Below, one piece after another: positions 27,237-36,438 of a stretch of 64,000 nt of DNA (the stretch's first letter is position 1; every line of letters begins with the position of its first letter). Position numbers and translations under genes: made by a program. Source of the DNA: Actinomadura sp. NAK00032 (GTDB lineage: Bacteria > Actinomycetota > Actinomycetes > Streptosporangiales > Streptosporangiaceae); NCBI RefSeq assembly GCF_013364275.1, contig NZ_CP054932.1, positions 2,108,001 to 2,172,000 of the forward strand, written 5' to 3'. Below the pieces are notes generated by a model. The model did no database searches and had not been told where the DNA came from. It was given only the letters and a program-made list of their open reading frames with translations.

Positions 27237-28727
27237 ATGCGCTCGATTCAGCACCGGATCGGCGGTGTCCCGGTCGGCGGGAGCACCGCGGCGCCCGTGC
27301 ACGACCCCGCGACCGGGCAGCAGACCGGAGAGGTCGTGCTGGGCCGCCGGGCCGAGGTGGACGCCGCCGTCGGCGCCGCCTCCCGCGCCTTCGCGACATG
27401 GCGGGAGGTGTCCCTCACCCGGCGGGCGCGGATCATGTTCGCGCTGCGCGACCTGCTGGAGCGGCACGAGGACGAGCTGGCCCGGCTGATCACCGCCGAG
27501 CACGGCAAGGTGCTGGACGACGCGCGCGGCGAGGTCGTCCGGGGCCGCGAGGTCGTCGAGTTCGCGTGCGGGATCCCGCAGCTGCTCAAGGGCGAGTACT
27601 CCGACCAGGTGTCGACCGGCGTGGACGCGTTCTCGTTCCGGGAGCCGCTCGGGGTGTGCGCGGGCATCGTCCCGTTCAACTTCCCGGTCATGGTGCCGCT
27701 GTGGATGCACCCGATCGCGATCGCCTGCGGCAACGCGTTCGTGCTGAAGCCGAGCGAGCGCGTCCCGTCCGCGTCGAACCTGGTCGCCGAGCTGTACGCC
27801 GAGGCGGGCCTGCCGGACGGGGTGTTCAACGTGCTGCACGGCGACGCCGAGACCGCCGACGCGCTCATCGCGCACCCGGGCGTCGCGGCGGTGTCGTTCG
27901 TCGGGTCCACGCCCGTCGCCCGGCACGTGCACGAGGCGGCGAGCACCGCCGGCAAGCGCGTGCAGGCCCTCGGCGGTGCCAAGAACCACGCGGTCGTGCT
28001 GCCCGACGCCGACCTCGACCTCGCCGCCGACCAGATCACCTCGGCCGCCTACGGGTCGGCCGGGCAGCGCTGCATGGCGATCTCGGTGGCGGTCGCCGTC
28101 GGGGACGCCGCCGACCCGCTGATCGAGCGGCTCGCCGACCGGGCCCGCGCGATCACGGTCGGGCCCGGCGCCGACCCGGCCAGCGAGATGGGCCCGCTGA
28201 TCAGCGCGGCGGCGCGGGAGCGGGTCGGCGGGCGCGTCGCCGACGCCGAGCGCGCCGGCGCCAAGCTCGTCGTGGACGGCCGCGACCTGCCCGGCCCCGG
28301 CTTCTTCGTCGGCCCCTGCCTGCTGGACGGCGTCACCACCGACATGCCCGCCTACACCGAGGAGATCTTCGGGCCGGTGCTGGCCGTGCTGCGCGCCGCG
28401 ACCCTGGACGAGGCGGTCGCGCTGGTCAACGCCAACCCCTACGGCAACGGCACGGCGGTGTTCACCTCGTCCGGCGCGGCGGCGCGGCGGTTCCAGCGGT
28501 CGGTGCACGTCGGGATGATCGGGATCAACGTCCCGGTCCCGGTGCCGATGGCGTTCTACTCCTTCGGCGGCTGGAAGGCGTCGCTGTTCGGCGACACCCA
28601 CGTCCACGGGCCCGAGGGCGTCCGGTTCTACACCCGGGCGAAGGCCGTCACGTCGCGCTGGCCGGAGCCGTCCGCGCCCTCCGGGCCGTCCGAAACCGCC
28701 TCCATGGCCTTTCCCACGGCACACTGA
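27237..28727 (+). CDS. mmsA: Methylmalonate-semialdehyde dehydrogenase (CoA-acylating)
   Basis: A 496-aa aldehyde dehydrogenase that converts malonic or methylmalonic semialdehyde to acetyl- or propionyl-CoA, the last step of the inositol pathway (IolA). The catalytic Cys279 is in AGQRCMA, with IVPFNFPVMVPLWMHP, KPSERVPS and the C-terminal GGWKASLFGD typical of MmsA. AAAGGA precedes ATG 27237. It is the final gene of the iol operon, 20 bp after iolD. Confidence 0.92.
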   Translation: MRSIQHRIGGVPVGGSTAAPVHDPATGQQTGEVVLGRRAEVDAAVGAASRAFATWREVSLTRRARIMFALRDLLERHEDELARLITAEHGKVLDDARGEVVRGREVVEFACGIPQLLKGEYSDQVSTGVDAFSFREPLGVCAGIVPFNFPVMVPLWMHPIAIACGNAFVLKPSERVPSASNLVAELYAEAGLPDGVFNVLHGDAETADALIAHPGVAAVSFVGSTPVARHVHEAASTAGKRVQALGGAKNHAVVLPDADLDLAADQITSAAYGSAGQRCMAISVAVAVGDAADPLIERLADRARAITVGPGADPASEMGPLISAAARERVGGRVADAERAGAKLVVDGRDLPGPGFFVGPCLLDGVTTDMPAYTEEIFGPVLAVLRAATLDEAVALVNANPYGNGTAVFTSSGAAARRFQRSVHVGMIGINVPVPVPMAFYSFGGWKASLFGDTHVHGPEGVRFYTRAKAVTSRWPEPSAPSGPSETASMAFPTAH

Positions 28728-28768
28728 CCCGGAGATTGTCCTGGGGTTTTGCCGGCCGGCCGATGATC

Positions 28769-28790
28769 GTTCACCGGCGGTTCAGGGACG
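28769..28790 (+). promoter_or_regulatory. Candidate PHO box (PhoP direct repeats) upstream of phoX
   Basis: Two 11-bp direct repeats, GTTCACCGGCG (28769-28779) and GTTCAGGGACG (28780-28790), match the GTTCACC-N4-GTTCA pattern bound by PhoP in streptomycetes. They lie 45 bp upstream of the phoX start in the 107-bp gap after mmsA, which suggests phosphate-starvation control. Confidence 0.7.
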
Positions 28791-28834
28791 GCGACCAGGC
28801 TCCCGCGTGATCCCCTTACGTGAAGGAGTCCCCC

Positions 28835-30151
28835 ATGTCCGTGACCCGTCGCGGAGTCGTCAAGGGCGGCGCGGCCGGCGCGCTGTCCATCGCCCTCGCC
28901 GGAAGCCTGGAGGGAATCTTCCAGACCTCCGCGGGCGCCGACACCGGTGAGGCGTTCGGCTACGGCCCGCTCATCCCCGACCCCAAGGGCGTCCTGGACC
29001 TGCCCAGGGGCTTCCACTACAAGGAGCTGTCGGTGGAAGGCGACCCCATCTCCGAGGGCGTCGTCGTGCCCGGCCACCACGACGGGATGGCCACCTTCCC
29101 CGGCAGCCGCCACGGCCGCACCCGGCTGGTGCGCAACCACGAGCAGGGCACCAACGGCACCCGCGCGGTCGGCCGCCCCGAGCTGACCTACGACCCGGCC
29201 GTCAACGGCGGCACCACCACCCTGGAGGTGGACAGCCGCGGCAACCTGCTGTCGCAGTACGTCAGCCTCGCCGGGACGGCGGTGAACTGCGCCGGCGGCC
29301 GCACCCCGTGGGGCACCTGGCTGACCTGCGAGGAGACCGAGGGCGTCAAGGGCGAGACCAAGAGCCACGGCTGGGTGTTCGAGGTCGACCCGAACGGCCG
29401 CCGCACCGAGCCCGTCCCGCTGACCGGCCTCGGCCGCTTCGCCCACGAGGCCGTGGCCGTCGACCCGCACACCCTCACCGCCTACCTCACCGAGGACGCG
29501 TCCGGGCCGTTCGGGCTGTTCTACCGGTTCCGGCCCCGCGCCCACCACGGCGGCTACCACGCCTACATGCGGGGCGGGAAGCTGGAGGCGATGAACGTCC
29601 GCGGCGTCGAGGACCTGTCCCTCGTCACCGAGCCCGGCACCCGGCTGCGCGTCGAGTGGCTGGACGTCCCGGACCCGTCGGCGCGCAAGACCTCCGTCCG
29701 CAAGCAGTTCGACACGGTCACCCGGAGCCAGAAGCTCGAAGGCTGCTGGTGGGGGCACGGCAAGGCGTACTTCGTCGCGAGCTTCTCCAACTCCGAGGAC
29801 GGCGCCGCCCGCGACCACGCCGGGCAGGTCTGGACCTACGACCCGCGCCGCAACGTGATCGAGCTCCAGCTGATCTTCAAGCCGGGCGGCCGGTTCGACG
29901 GGCCCGACAACATCACCGTCTCCCCGTACGGCGGCGGCGTGATCCTGGCCGAGGACGGCGACGGCGAGCAGTACCTCGTCGGCACCACCCGCAAGAACAA
30001 GCCGTTCGCGATGGCGCGCAACGCCCTCAACGGCAGCGAGTTCACCGGTGTCACGTTCTCCCCGGACGGCCGCACCCTGTTCGCCAACCGCCAGTCGGAC
30101 CCGGGCGCGACGTACGCCATCACGGGCCCCTGGCACCGGCTCCGCGGCTAG
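28835..30151 (+). CDS. PhoX/DUF839-family phosphatase, Tat-exported
   Basis: A 438-aa protein with a twin-arginine signal (TRRGVVKGGAAGAL near 4-17). The body is the PhoX/DUF839 beta-propeller: RLVRNHEQGT, WGTWLTCEET, RFAHEAVAVD, a Cys-containing LEGCWWGHGKAYF, and GPDNITVSPYGG with EDGDGEQ near the end. PhoX enzymes are Ca/Fe-dependent secreted phosphomonoesterases induced by phosphate limitation. GAAGGAG precedes ATG 28835, and a PHO-box-like repeat is upstream. Family identity is firm; phosphatase activity of this branch is inferred. Confidence 0.85.
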   Translation: MSVTRRGVVKGGAAGALSIALAGSLEGIFQTSAGADTGEAFGYGPLIPDPKGVLDLPRGFHYKELSVEGDPISEGVVVPGHHDGMATFPGSRHGRTRLVRNHEQGTNGTRAVGRPELTYDPAVNGGTTTLEVDSRGNLLSQYVSLAGTAVNCAGGRTPWGTWLTCEETEGVKGETKSHGWVFEVDPNGRRTEPVPLTGLGRFAHEAVAVDPHTLTAYLTEDASGPFGLFYRFRPRAHHGGYHAYMRGGKLEAMNVRGVEDLSLVTEPGTRLRVEWLDVPDPSARKTSVRKQFDTVTRSQKLEGCWWGHGKAYFVASFSNSEDGAARDHAGQVWTYDPRRNVIELQLIFKPGGRFDGPDNITVSPYGGGVILAEDGDGEQYLVGTTRKNKPFAMARNALNGSEFTGVTFSPDGRTLFANRQSDPGATYAITGPWHRLRG

Positions 30152-30178
30152 CCGGGGCCGGCCTCGGGGCCGCCGGGG

Positions 30179-30496
30179 TCAGGCGAGGCCCCGGCGGGCC
30201 ACCGCCGGAGGCCGGGTGCCCTCGATGGACGCCACCATGTCCAGTACCTGGCGCATCCCGTCCGCCTGGGACTCCGGCACCCGGAACCACGCCGCACCCA
30301 GCCACGCGTAGACGGACGCTGCGGCGAGCAGCCCGGGATCGGGCTCCCGCGCGTCCGTCTCCAGCGTGACGAGCACGGCTCCCCCGGAGGCGGCGAGCCG
30401 CTCCACCCGGCTCGCGGGGGGCGCCGTACCCGCGTCCACGGCACCGCTCGGAACCGGTGCGTCCGGTGGAAGGACCATCCGCCGTTGCATGCTCAT
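30179..30496 (-). CDS. Small protein with FolP2 C-terminal-like domain
   Basis: A 105-aa protein. Its last 55 residues (LLAAASVYAWLGAAWFRV, then RQVLDMVASIEGTRPPA and ARRGLA) closely resemble the C-terminal end of actinobacterial FolP/FolP2 dihydropteroate-synthase-like proteins. The catalytic barrel is missing, so no synthase activity is expected. The first 50 residues are not recognisable. It stands on the opposite strand from the Rv1209-like gene, where M. tuberculosis has folP2 and gpgS. A domesticated fragment or a regulatory truncate are the options. The start could also be at 30490 or 30478. Confidence 0.55.
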   Translation of the reverse strand: MSMQRRMVLPPDAPVPSGAVDAGTAPPASRVERLAASGGAVLVTLETDAREPDPGLLAAASVYAWLGAAWFRVPESQADGMRQVLDMVASIEGTRPPAVARRGLA

Positions 30497-30565
30497 GCCG
30501 CCAAGCGTGGCACGATCGGAGTCCGGGGATCGTCCTTCACAGGGACGCAGGCAGATCGGAGCGTG

Positions 30566-30982
30566 ATGGTCACCGTGGTGCTCGTCCTGGTCGGCCTGGC
30601 CGTGCTGGGCGCCGTCGTCGTGCTCGCCATGGGGCGGGGCGGCGAACTCGCCGAGACCCATCCGGACTACGCGCCGCTCAGGCTGGACACCGAGGGCCGT
30701 CCGATCCTCCCGGCCGGCGCCCGGATCAGGTTTCCCGCCACGATCTGGGGCTACCAGATGCAGGTGACGGACGAGGCCGTCCACCGCCTCACCGAGGCCC
30801 TGCGCGAGCGCGACGCCCGGGTGGCCGACCTCGAACGCCAGCTCGGCGACCTGCGCCGGCGCGCCGGCGACGACACGCCGCCGATCGGCGCCCTGCACGG
30901 CCTGGAGGAGCCCGCCGAGCAGGTCGTGCTCCGCAAGGAGACCGTCCCGGCGGAGGACGAACCGGGGGAGGACCACCGATGA
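30566..30982 (+). CDS. DivIVA-domain/Rv1209-like membrane-anchored protein
   Basis: A 138-aa protein with one N-terminal transmembrane helix (about 2-24), the segment ILPAGARIRFPATIWGYQMQ, and a coiled coil near 70-100 (ALRERDARVADLERQLGDLR) in DivIVA style. It matches Rv1209 of M. tuberculosis in length, topology and location just upstream of tag. The role is unknown, possibly in envelope growth. ATG 30566 was chosen; GTG 30563 is adjacent. It overlaps the next gene by ATGA. Confidence 0.75.
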   Translation: MVTVVLVLVGLAVLGAVVVLAMGRGGELAETHPDYAPLRLDTEGRPILPAGARIRFPATIWGYQMQVTDEAVHRLTEALRERDARVADLERQLGDLRRRAGDDTPPIGALHGLEEPAEQVVLRKETVPAEDEPGEDHR

Positions 30983-31407
30983 GCGCAGTCGCCGTCCACG
31001 CCGAGGCCGTGTCCGCGGCGCCGCCCGAGCGGGTCTTCGAGATCCTCACCGACTGGCCGCGGCACGCCGAGTGGATGCCGTTCACCACCGCCGAGGGCGG
31101 CACCAAGGCCGGCGACGAGATCAGGGCGCGCACGGGCGTCGGCCCGGTCGGGTTCGTCGACACCATGGTCATCACCGACTGGCGGGAGGGCCGGCGCGTC
31201 GCCGTCCGGCACACCGGCCGCGTCGTGCGCGGCGAGGCGTGGTTCAAGGTCGTCCCGGAGGGGACGGGCAGCCGCGTCGTCTGGGCGGAGCGCGTCGACC
31301 TCCCGCTCGGCCCGCTGGGCCGCGCCGGCTGGCTGGTCGCGGGCCCGGTCGTGAAGGCGTTCCTGGGCCTCGGGCTGCGCCGCCTGGCCGTTCTGTCGGA
31401 GGCGTGA
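30979..31407 (+). CDS. SRPBCC-family (polyketide cyclase/START-like) protein
   Basis: A 142-aa helix-grip protein: AAPPERVFEILTDWPRHAEWMPF at the start and an amphipathic C-terminal helix are classic SRPBCC features. Members bind hydrophobic ligands; no catalytic residues can be assigned. It is translationally coupled to the Rv1209-like gene and 15 bp upstream of tag. Confidence 0.8.
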   Translation: MSAVAVHAEAVSAAPPERVFEILTDWPRHAEWMPFTTAEGGTKAGDEIRARTGVGPVGFVDTMVITDWREGRRVAVRHTGRVVRGEAWFKVVPEGTGSRVVWAERVDLPLGPLGRAGWLVAGPVVKAFLGLGLRRLAVLSEA

Positions 31408-31422
31408 GGTAGAACGGGGCGC

Positions 31423-31998
31423 GTGAGCACCGCGATCATCGGCGAGGACGGGCGGGGACGCTGCCCGTGGGGGCTGTCGACACCCGACTACATCGCCTAC
31501 CACGACGGCGAGTGGGGCCGCCCCGTCCGCGACGACCAGGGCCTCTACGAGCGGCTCTGCCTGGAGGCGTTCCAGTCGGGCCTGTCGTGGCTGACGATCC
31601 TGCGCAAGCGCGCGAACTTCCGCGCCGCGTTCTGCGGCTTCGACCCGGAGAAGGTCGCCGGGTTCGGCCCGGACGACGTCGAGCGCCTGATGGGCGACGC
31701 GTCCATCGTCCGGAACCGGGCGAAGATCGAGGCGGCGGTCGGCAACGCCCGCGCCGCCCTCGACCTTCCCGGCGGCCTCGCCGCGACCGCCTGGCGCCAT
31801 GCCGACCCCGCCTCCCCGGCCTACACCGACACGGCCGACGTCCCCGCCTACACCGACGCCTCGAAGGCCCTCTCCAAGGAGCTGAAGAAGCACGGCTTCC
31901 GCTTCGTCGGCCCCACCACCGCCTACGCCCTGATGCAGGCGTGCGGCCTCGTCGACGACCACCTCACCGGCTGCCACCGGCACGGCGCCTACCGGTAG
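31423..31998 (+). CDS. tag: DNA-3-methyladenine glycosylase I
   Basis: A 191-aa base-excision repair enzyme that removes 3-methyladenine. The zinc-binding set of Tag proteins is visible: Cys14 (RCPWG), His27 (YHDGEWG), and His180/Cys184 in HLTGCHRHGAYR. The LEAFQSGLSWLTILRKR and NRAKIEA segments are also Tag-specific. GTG 31423 starts 15 bp after the SRPBCC gene. It corresponds to tagA (Rv1210). Confidence 0.95.
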   Translation: MSTAIIGEDGRGRCPWGLSTPDYIAYHDGEWGRPVRDDQGLYERLCLEAFQSGLSWLTILRKRANFRAAFCGFDPEKVAGFGPDDVERLMGDASIVRNRAKIEAAVGNARAALDLPGGLAATAWRHADPASPAYTDTADVPAYTDASKALSKELKKHGFRFVGPTTAYALMQACGLVDDHLTGCHRHGAYR

Positions 31999-32022
31999 GC
32001 CGCCGCGCCGGTGCCCGGCCCG

Positions 32023-34608
32023 CTACTCCGACTTCGCCGCCTCCAGCAGCGGCACCTCGGCGGCCCGGCGGGCCGGGAGCGCCGACGTCGCCAGGGCGAC
32101 CGCCGCCGCGCCCGCGATGACGGCCGGGAACAGCCACCACGGCGGGTTCGGCGCGAGGAACGAGCTGCCCGTCGCGACGTACATCAGGAACACGCTGCCG
32201 AACGCCGTCCCGAGGCCGAGGAGCCCGCCGAGCAGCACGACGGTCGCGGCCTCCCAGCGGACGATCGCCCTGATCTGCGCGACCGTCGCGCCGACCGCGC
32301 CGAGCAGCCCGAACTCGCGGGTCCGCTCGCCGACGCTCATCGAGACGGTGGTCGCCATCCCGAACAGCGCGAGGACGAGCGCCATGCCGATGAACCCGTA
32401 GACGACCGTCAGCCCGCTGGTCATCGACCCCTTGGCCAGGTCGATGTAGGCGCCCTTGCCGAGCACCTCGACGCCGGGCGTGCCGGCGAACGCGCGGGCG
32501 AGGTCCCGCTCGGAGCCGCCCCGCGCGAGGACGACCTGGGCGGGCGCGTCCGGGTCGAGCTTGTCCATGGTCGCCGCCGACACCAGCGCCTGGTCGGCGA
32601 ACAGGTGCGACGGGTCGTGGTAGGCGGCGGCGACCGTCAGCGGCACGCGGCCCTGCGCCCCGCGCACGACGATCTGCTGCCCCTTCTTGATCTTCTGGCC
32701 CTTCATCACCGTGGAGGTCAGGGCGATCTCGCCGTCCCCGAGGCGGGGCAGGCGCCCGCCGAGCCTCAGCACCTCCGGCAGCGCCCGCTGGTCGGCGCCC
32801 GTCACCGCCAGGTAGACGGGCAGTGGCGGCTCCTCCGGCGACGGCCGCTTCGGCGGCGGTGAGACGAGCTTGATCTGCGAGGCCGTCAGCGCGGCCGCGG
32901 TGGACACGCCGGGCACGGCCGCGGCCTTGGCCGCCGCGTCGCGGGGCAGCGGCGCCGGGCCGCCGGACGTCGCGCCGGTCGCCGCGATCGCGTGCTCGGC
33001 CCGCATCACCCGGTCGCCGGTCTCGGCGAACCGCGCGTCCGCCGACAGGACGGTCAGCGCGGTCGCGCCGACCAGCGCCACGCCCAGCATCAGCGACGAC
33101 GCGGCCGACGACACCCGGCGCGGGCTGCGGGTGATGGTGGCGCGGGCGAGCCGCCCGGCCTCGCCGCTGACGGCCGTCCCGATCCGGCCGACCAGGCCGC
33201 CGAGGGGGCCGACGAAGAACGGGGCGAGGACGGCGAGCGCCGCGACCGTCGTCATGCAGCCCAGCAGGACCATGACGCAGACGCCGATGGTGCGCTCCGG
33301 GCCGGGCGGCTCCTCGTACCTGATCCCGAAGACGCCGCCGAAGAAGATCCACGCGCATGCGAAGATCGCGAGCGCGCCGATCACCCGCCCCCGGGCGCGG
33401 CCGGGCGTGTCGGTGCTCGCCGCGCGCAGCGCCTGCATGGGGGAGACGCGCGCCGCGCGCCGTGCGGCCCGCCACGCCGCGAGCTGGGTGACGACGATCC
33501 CGGCCGCGGCCGGGATCGCGAGCGCGACCCAGCCGAACTGCACGTCCGCCGCGGAGATGTCGAAGCCGTCGTCGGCGAACAGCCGGGTGAGCAGCGCCGA
33601 CACCGGATAGCCGAGCACCACGCCGCCGGCCGACCCGACCAGGCCGAGCGCCAGCGCCTCCCACCGGATCAGCCGCTTGATCTGGCGGGGCGTCGCGCCG
33701 ATCGCGCTGAGCAGCGCCAGCCGCCGCGTCCGCTGCCGGACGAGGGTGCCGAAGGTGTTCGCCACGACGAACAGCCCGACGAACACCGCGACGGACGAGA
33801 CCATGCCGATGGCGCCGCCGATCGACGCGCCCGCCGACTGCAGGTCGGCCGACTGGGCGTCGCGGACGCCCTTCGCGGTGCGGACGGTGACGTCCTGCCC
33901 GAGGGCGCGGGCCAGGTCCTTGCGGAGCTTCGCGGGCGCGACGCCCGGCGCGGCCTTCACCCACACGCCCTGCCAGGTGCCGGCCGGCAGGCCCGCCGCC
34001 GCCTGGACGGTCGCGGGCGGCGCCAGCAGCAGGTCGCCGCTCGCGACGGAGCTGTGGTCCTGCACGGTCACGATCCCGACGAGCTTCAGGGTGCGGCTCT
34101 GCTTCGGCAGCAGCACCCGGACCGGGTCGCCCACGTCGAGCTTCCCGGCCCGCGCCACATGCCGGGTCACGGCGACCTCGCCGTCCGCGGCGGGCGCCCG
34201 GCCCGACTCCAGGTGGTACGGGTTGAGCCGCTGGTCGGACGTCCACGGCCGCAGCGTCGTCCCGGCCCCGGCGGGCGGCAGGATCGCCTTGCCGCCGGAC
34301 CCGTGCGCGGTCACCGGGACCATCGCGTCCCCGGCGACCGCCGCCACGCCCGGCCGCCCCGCGACCTTGCTCAGCGCGACCTGGCCGTCCGGCGTCGCGT
34401 ACGGGTCGTCGGTGTCCACCGAGCCGCCCAGGACGAGCACGTCGGAGCGGGCGTACTCGCTGGCGTCGCTGCCCGACACCGCCTCCTGCGCCCGCAGCGT
34501 GAACTGCAGCGACCCCGCGATCAGCCCGATCGAGAACGCCGCCGCCAGCAGCGTGGCGGCCATCCGCATCCAGCCCTCGGCGAAGGAGCGGCGCGCGATC
34601 AGCCACAT
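32023..34608 (-). CDS. FtsX/MacB-type ABC transporter permease
   Basis: An 861-aa membrane protein with two FtsX-like permease units. Transmembrane segments lie near the N-terminus, around 265-380, 425-510 and 720-850, and large extracytoplasmic MacB-PCD-like loops lie between. The repeated loops RRLALLSAIGATPRQIKR and REFGLLGAVGATVAQIRA are diagnostic. With the ATPase 5 bp upstream it forms a two-gene unit exporting or extracting an unknown substrate (lipid, lipoprotein or peptide). No two-component system is adjacent. Confidence 0.88.
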   Translation of the reverse strand: MWLIARRSFAEGWMRMAATLLAAAFSIGLIAGSLQFTLRAQEAVSGSDASEYARSDVLVLGGSVDTDDPYATPDGQVALSKVAGRPGVAAVAGDAMVPVTAHGSGGKAILPPAGAGTTLRPWTSDQRLNPYHLESGRAPAADGEVAVTRHVARAGKLDVGDPVRVLLPKQSRTLKLVGIVTVQDHSSVASGDLLLAPPATVQAAAGLPAGTWQGVWVKAAPGVAPAKLRKDLARALGQDVTVRTAKGVRDAQSADLQSAGASIGGAIGMVSSVAVFVGLFVVANTFGTLVRQRTRRLALLSAIGATPRQIKRLIRWEALALGLVGSAGGVVLGYPVSALLTRLFADDGFDISAADVQFGWVALAIPAAAGIVVTQLAAWRAARRAARVSPMQALRAASTDTPGRARGRVIGALAIFACAWIFFGGVFGIRYEEPPGPERTIGVCVMVLLGCMTTVAALAVLAPFFVGPLGGLVGRIGTAVSGEAGRLARATITRSPRRVSSAASSLMLGVALVGATALTVLSADARFAETGDRVMRAEHAIAATGATSGGPAPLPRDAAAKAAAVPGVSTAAALTASQIKLVSPPPKRPSPEEPPLPVYLAVTGADQRALPEVLRLGGRLPRLGDGEIALTSTVMKGQKIKKGQQIVVRGAQGRVPLTVAAAYHDPSHLFADQALVSAATMDKLDPDAPAQVVLARGGSERDLARAFAGTPGVEVLGKGAYIDLAKGSMTSGLTVVYGFIGMALVLALFGMATTVSMSVGERTREFGLLGAVGATVAQIRAIVRWEAATVVLLGGLLGLGTAFGSVFLMYVATGSSFLAPNPPWWLFPAVIAGAAAVALATSALPARRAAEVPLLEAAKSE

Positions 34609-34613
34609 GGCGC

Positions 34614-35378
34614 TCAGCCCTCCATCCGGCGCATCACGTCGTGCACCTGGTCGATGGTGGGGGAGTGCAGCTCGCGCACGATCATGCCGTCGGCGAGGAA
34701 CAGCACCCGGTCGGCGTGCGCGGCGGCCCCCGGGTCGTGCGTCACCATGATCACCGTCTGGCCGTAGGCGTCCACCGCGCGGCGCAGGAACCCCAGCACC
34801 TCGGCGCCCGACCGGGAGTCGAGGTTGCCGGTCGGCTCGTCGGCGAACAGCACCTCCGGCCGGGTCAGCAGCGCCCGCGCGACCGCGACCCGCTGCTGCT
34901 GCCCGCCCGACAGCTCGCTCGGCCGGTGCGCGAGGCGCCCGCGCAGCCCGAGCGCGTCCACGATCGTGTCGAACCACTCGCGGTCGGCGCGCCGGTTCCC
35001 GAGCCGCCCGGTCAGCCGGATGTTCTCCTCCGCCGTCAGCATCGGCAGCAGGTTGAACGACTGGAACACGAACCCGAGCCGGTCGCGGCGCAGCTTGGTC
35101 AGCCGGGTCCGCGACAGCCTGGTGATGTCCACGTCCCCGATCAGCACCGAGCCGGAGGTGACCGTGTCGAGCCCGGCCAGGCAGTGCAGGAACGTCGACT
35201 TGCCGGAGCCGGACGGCCCCATGATCGCGGTGAACCGGCCGCGCGGGAACGCCGCCGAGACACCGCGCAGCGCGGTCACCGCGTGCTCGCCCGCCCCGTA
35301 GGACTTGACGAGGTCGCGGGCCGCGGCGACATGGTCGTGGAGCTGCCCGGCAGGGGGTGCGGCGGATGTCTGGGTCAT
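34614..35378 (-). CDS. ABC transporter ATP-binding protein (LolD/MacB type)
   Basis: A 254-aa ATPase with Walker A GPSGSGKST, Q-loop VFQSFNLLP, signature LSGGQQQR, Walker B VLFADEPTGNLD and the switch VTHDP. The TGNLDSRSG segment places it in the LolD/FtsE/MacB group that drives FtsX-type permeases. It ends 5 bp before the permease gene. The 96-bp gap upstream to the enoyl-CoA hydratase gene shows no clear promoter to me. Confidence 0.92.
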   Translation of the reverse strand: MTQTSAAPPAGQLHDHVAAARDLVKSYGAGEHAVTALRGVSAAFPRGRFTAIMGPSGSGKSTFLHCLAGLDTVTSGSVLIGDVDITRLSRTRLTKLRRDRLGFVFQSFNLLPMLTAEENIRLTGRLGNRRADREWFDTIVDALGLRGRLAHRPSELSGGQQQRVAVARALLTRPEVLFADEPTGNLDSRSGAEVLGFLRRAVDAYGQTVIMVTHDPGAAAHADRVLFLADGMIVRELHSPTIDQVHDVMRRMEG

Positions 35379-35474
35379 GCCCTCAAGACAACCGCCCGCG
35401 CCCCCTCGGGCACATTGGCGGAGCCTCCCCAGTCGATGCGGGGGAAGGCCCTACCTCCAGCGGCCCTCGGACCC

Positions 35475-36260
35475 TCAGCGGCCTTCGAACGCCGGCTGCT
35501 GCTTCTTCAGGAACGCCTCGGTCGCGTTGCGGTGGTCCTCGGTGTCGGCGCACTCGTCCTGCAGCTCCGCCTCCCGCTCCAGCGCGGATGCCAGGTCGTG
35601 GGTCGCCGCGTGGTCGAGGGCCGCCTTCACCGCCCCGTAGGCGACCGTCGGCCCGGCCGCGAGCCGCCGAGCCAGCTCCACCGCCGCCGGGGCCAGCTCG
35701 TCCGCCGGGACGACCCGGTTCACCAGGCCCAGCTCCAGCGCCTGCTCGGCCTTCACCGGCTCGCCGAGCAGCAGCAGCTCGGCCGCCTTCGCGCGGCCGA
35801 CGAGGCGCTGCAGCGTCCACGACATGCCGCTGTCGGGCGCGAGGCCGATCCCGGTGAACGCGGTCGCGAAGCGCGCCTTGTCGGACGCGACGACCAGGTC
35901 GCAGGCGAACGCCAGCGCCGCGCCCGCGCCCGCCGCGACGCCGTTCACCGCCGCCACCACGGGTTTGCGCATCCCGGCCAGCGCCAGCACGATCGGGTTG
36001 TAGTGCTCGCGGACGGTGCCGTCCAGCCCCTTCCCGGCGGCGAGGTTGTCGGCGTGCTCCCGCAGGTCCTGGCCCGCGCAGAAGGCCCGTCCCGCGCCGG
36101 TGAGCACCACCGCGCGGGCCGCCTGGTCGGCGGCGGCGCGCACCACCGTCGCGCGCAGCAGCTCCTTCATCTCGGCCGTCAGCGAGTTCATCCCGTCGGG
36201 GCGGTTGAGTGTGATGGTCCCCACACCGTCGGTCACGTCGTACAGCACGGTCTCAGACAT
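35475..36260 (-). CDS. Enoyl-CoA hydratase/isomerase family protein
   Basis: A 261-aa crotonase. The oxyanion-hole and CoA-binding segment is VVLTGAGRAFCAGQDLREH and the second glycine loop is AVNGVAAGAGAALAFACD. The AGQDL variant and residues around GIGLAPDSG resemble PaaG-type isomerases acting on ring-epoxidised phenylacetyl-CoA as well as plain hydratases. The acyl-CoA substrate cannot be assigned. It is divergent from the DUF3117 gene. Confidence 0.85.
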   Translation of the reverse strand: MSETVLYDVTDGVGTITLNRPDGMNSLTAEMKELLRATVVRAAADQAARAVVLTGAGRAFCAGQDLREHADNLAAGKGLDGTVREHYNPIVLALAGMRKPVVAAVNGVAAGAGAALAFACDLVVASDKARFATAFTGIGLAPDSGMSWTLQRLVGRAKAAELLLLGEPVKAEQALELGLVNRVVPADELAPAAVELARRLAAGPTVAYGAVKAALDHAATHDLASALEREAELQDECADTEDHRNATEAFLKKQQPAFEGR

Positions 36261-36438
36261 CAGCGTCCTCCCGGTTCTCCCGCAGATCTTCCCATCTTCC
36301 GATCTGGAGGCTGATCGTTACCACTTCGCGCCCGGAAGACGAGATAATGGACCACTACTGATGACGCGGATGCGACACGCGGCCACGCGGCCAACGGTGT
36401 GCGAGGCCGCGGCCCTGACGCAGGAAGGGGAAGCACGC

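Noticed and set aside
35379..35474. Possible two-component-controlled promoter for the MacB-type ABC genes
   Set aside because: No direct repeats, -35/-10 pair or adjacent kinase/response regulator genes could be identified.
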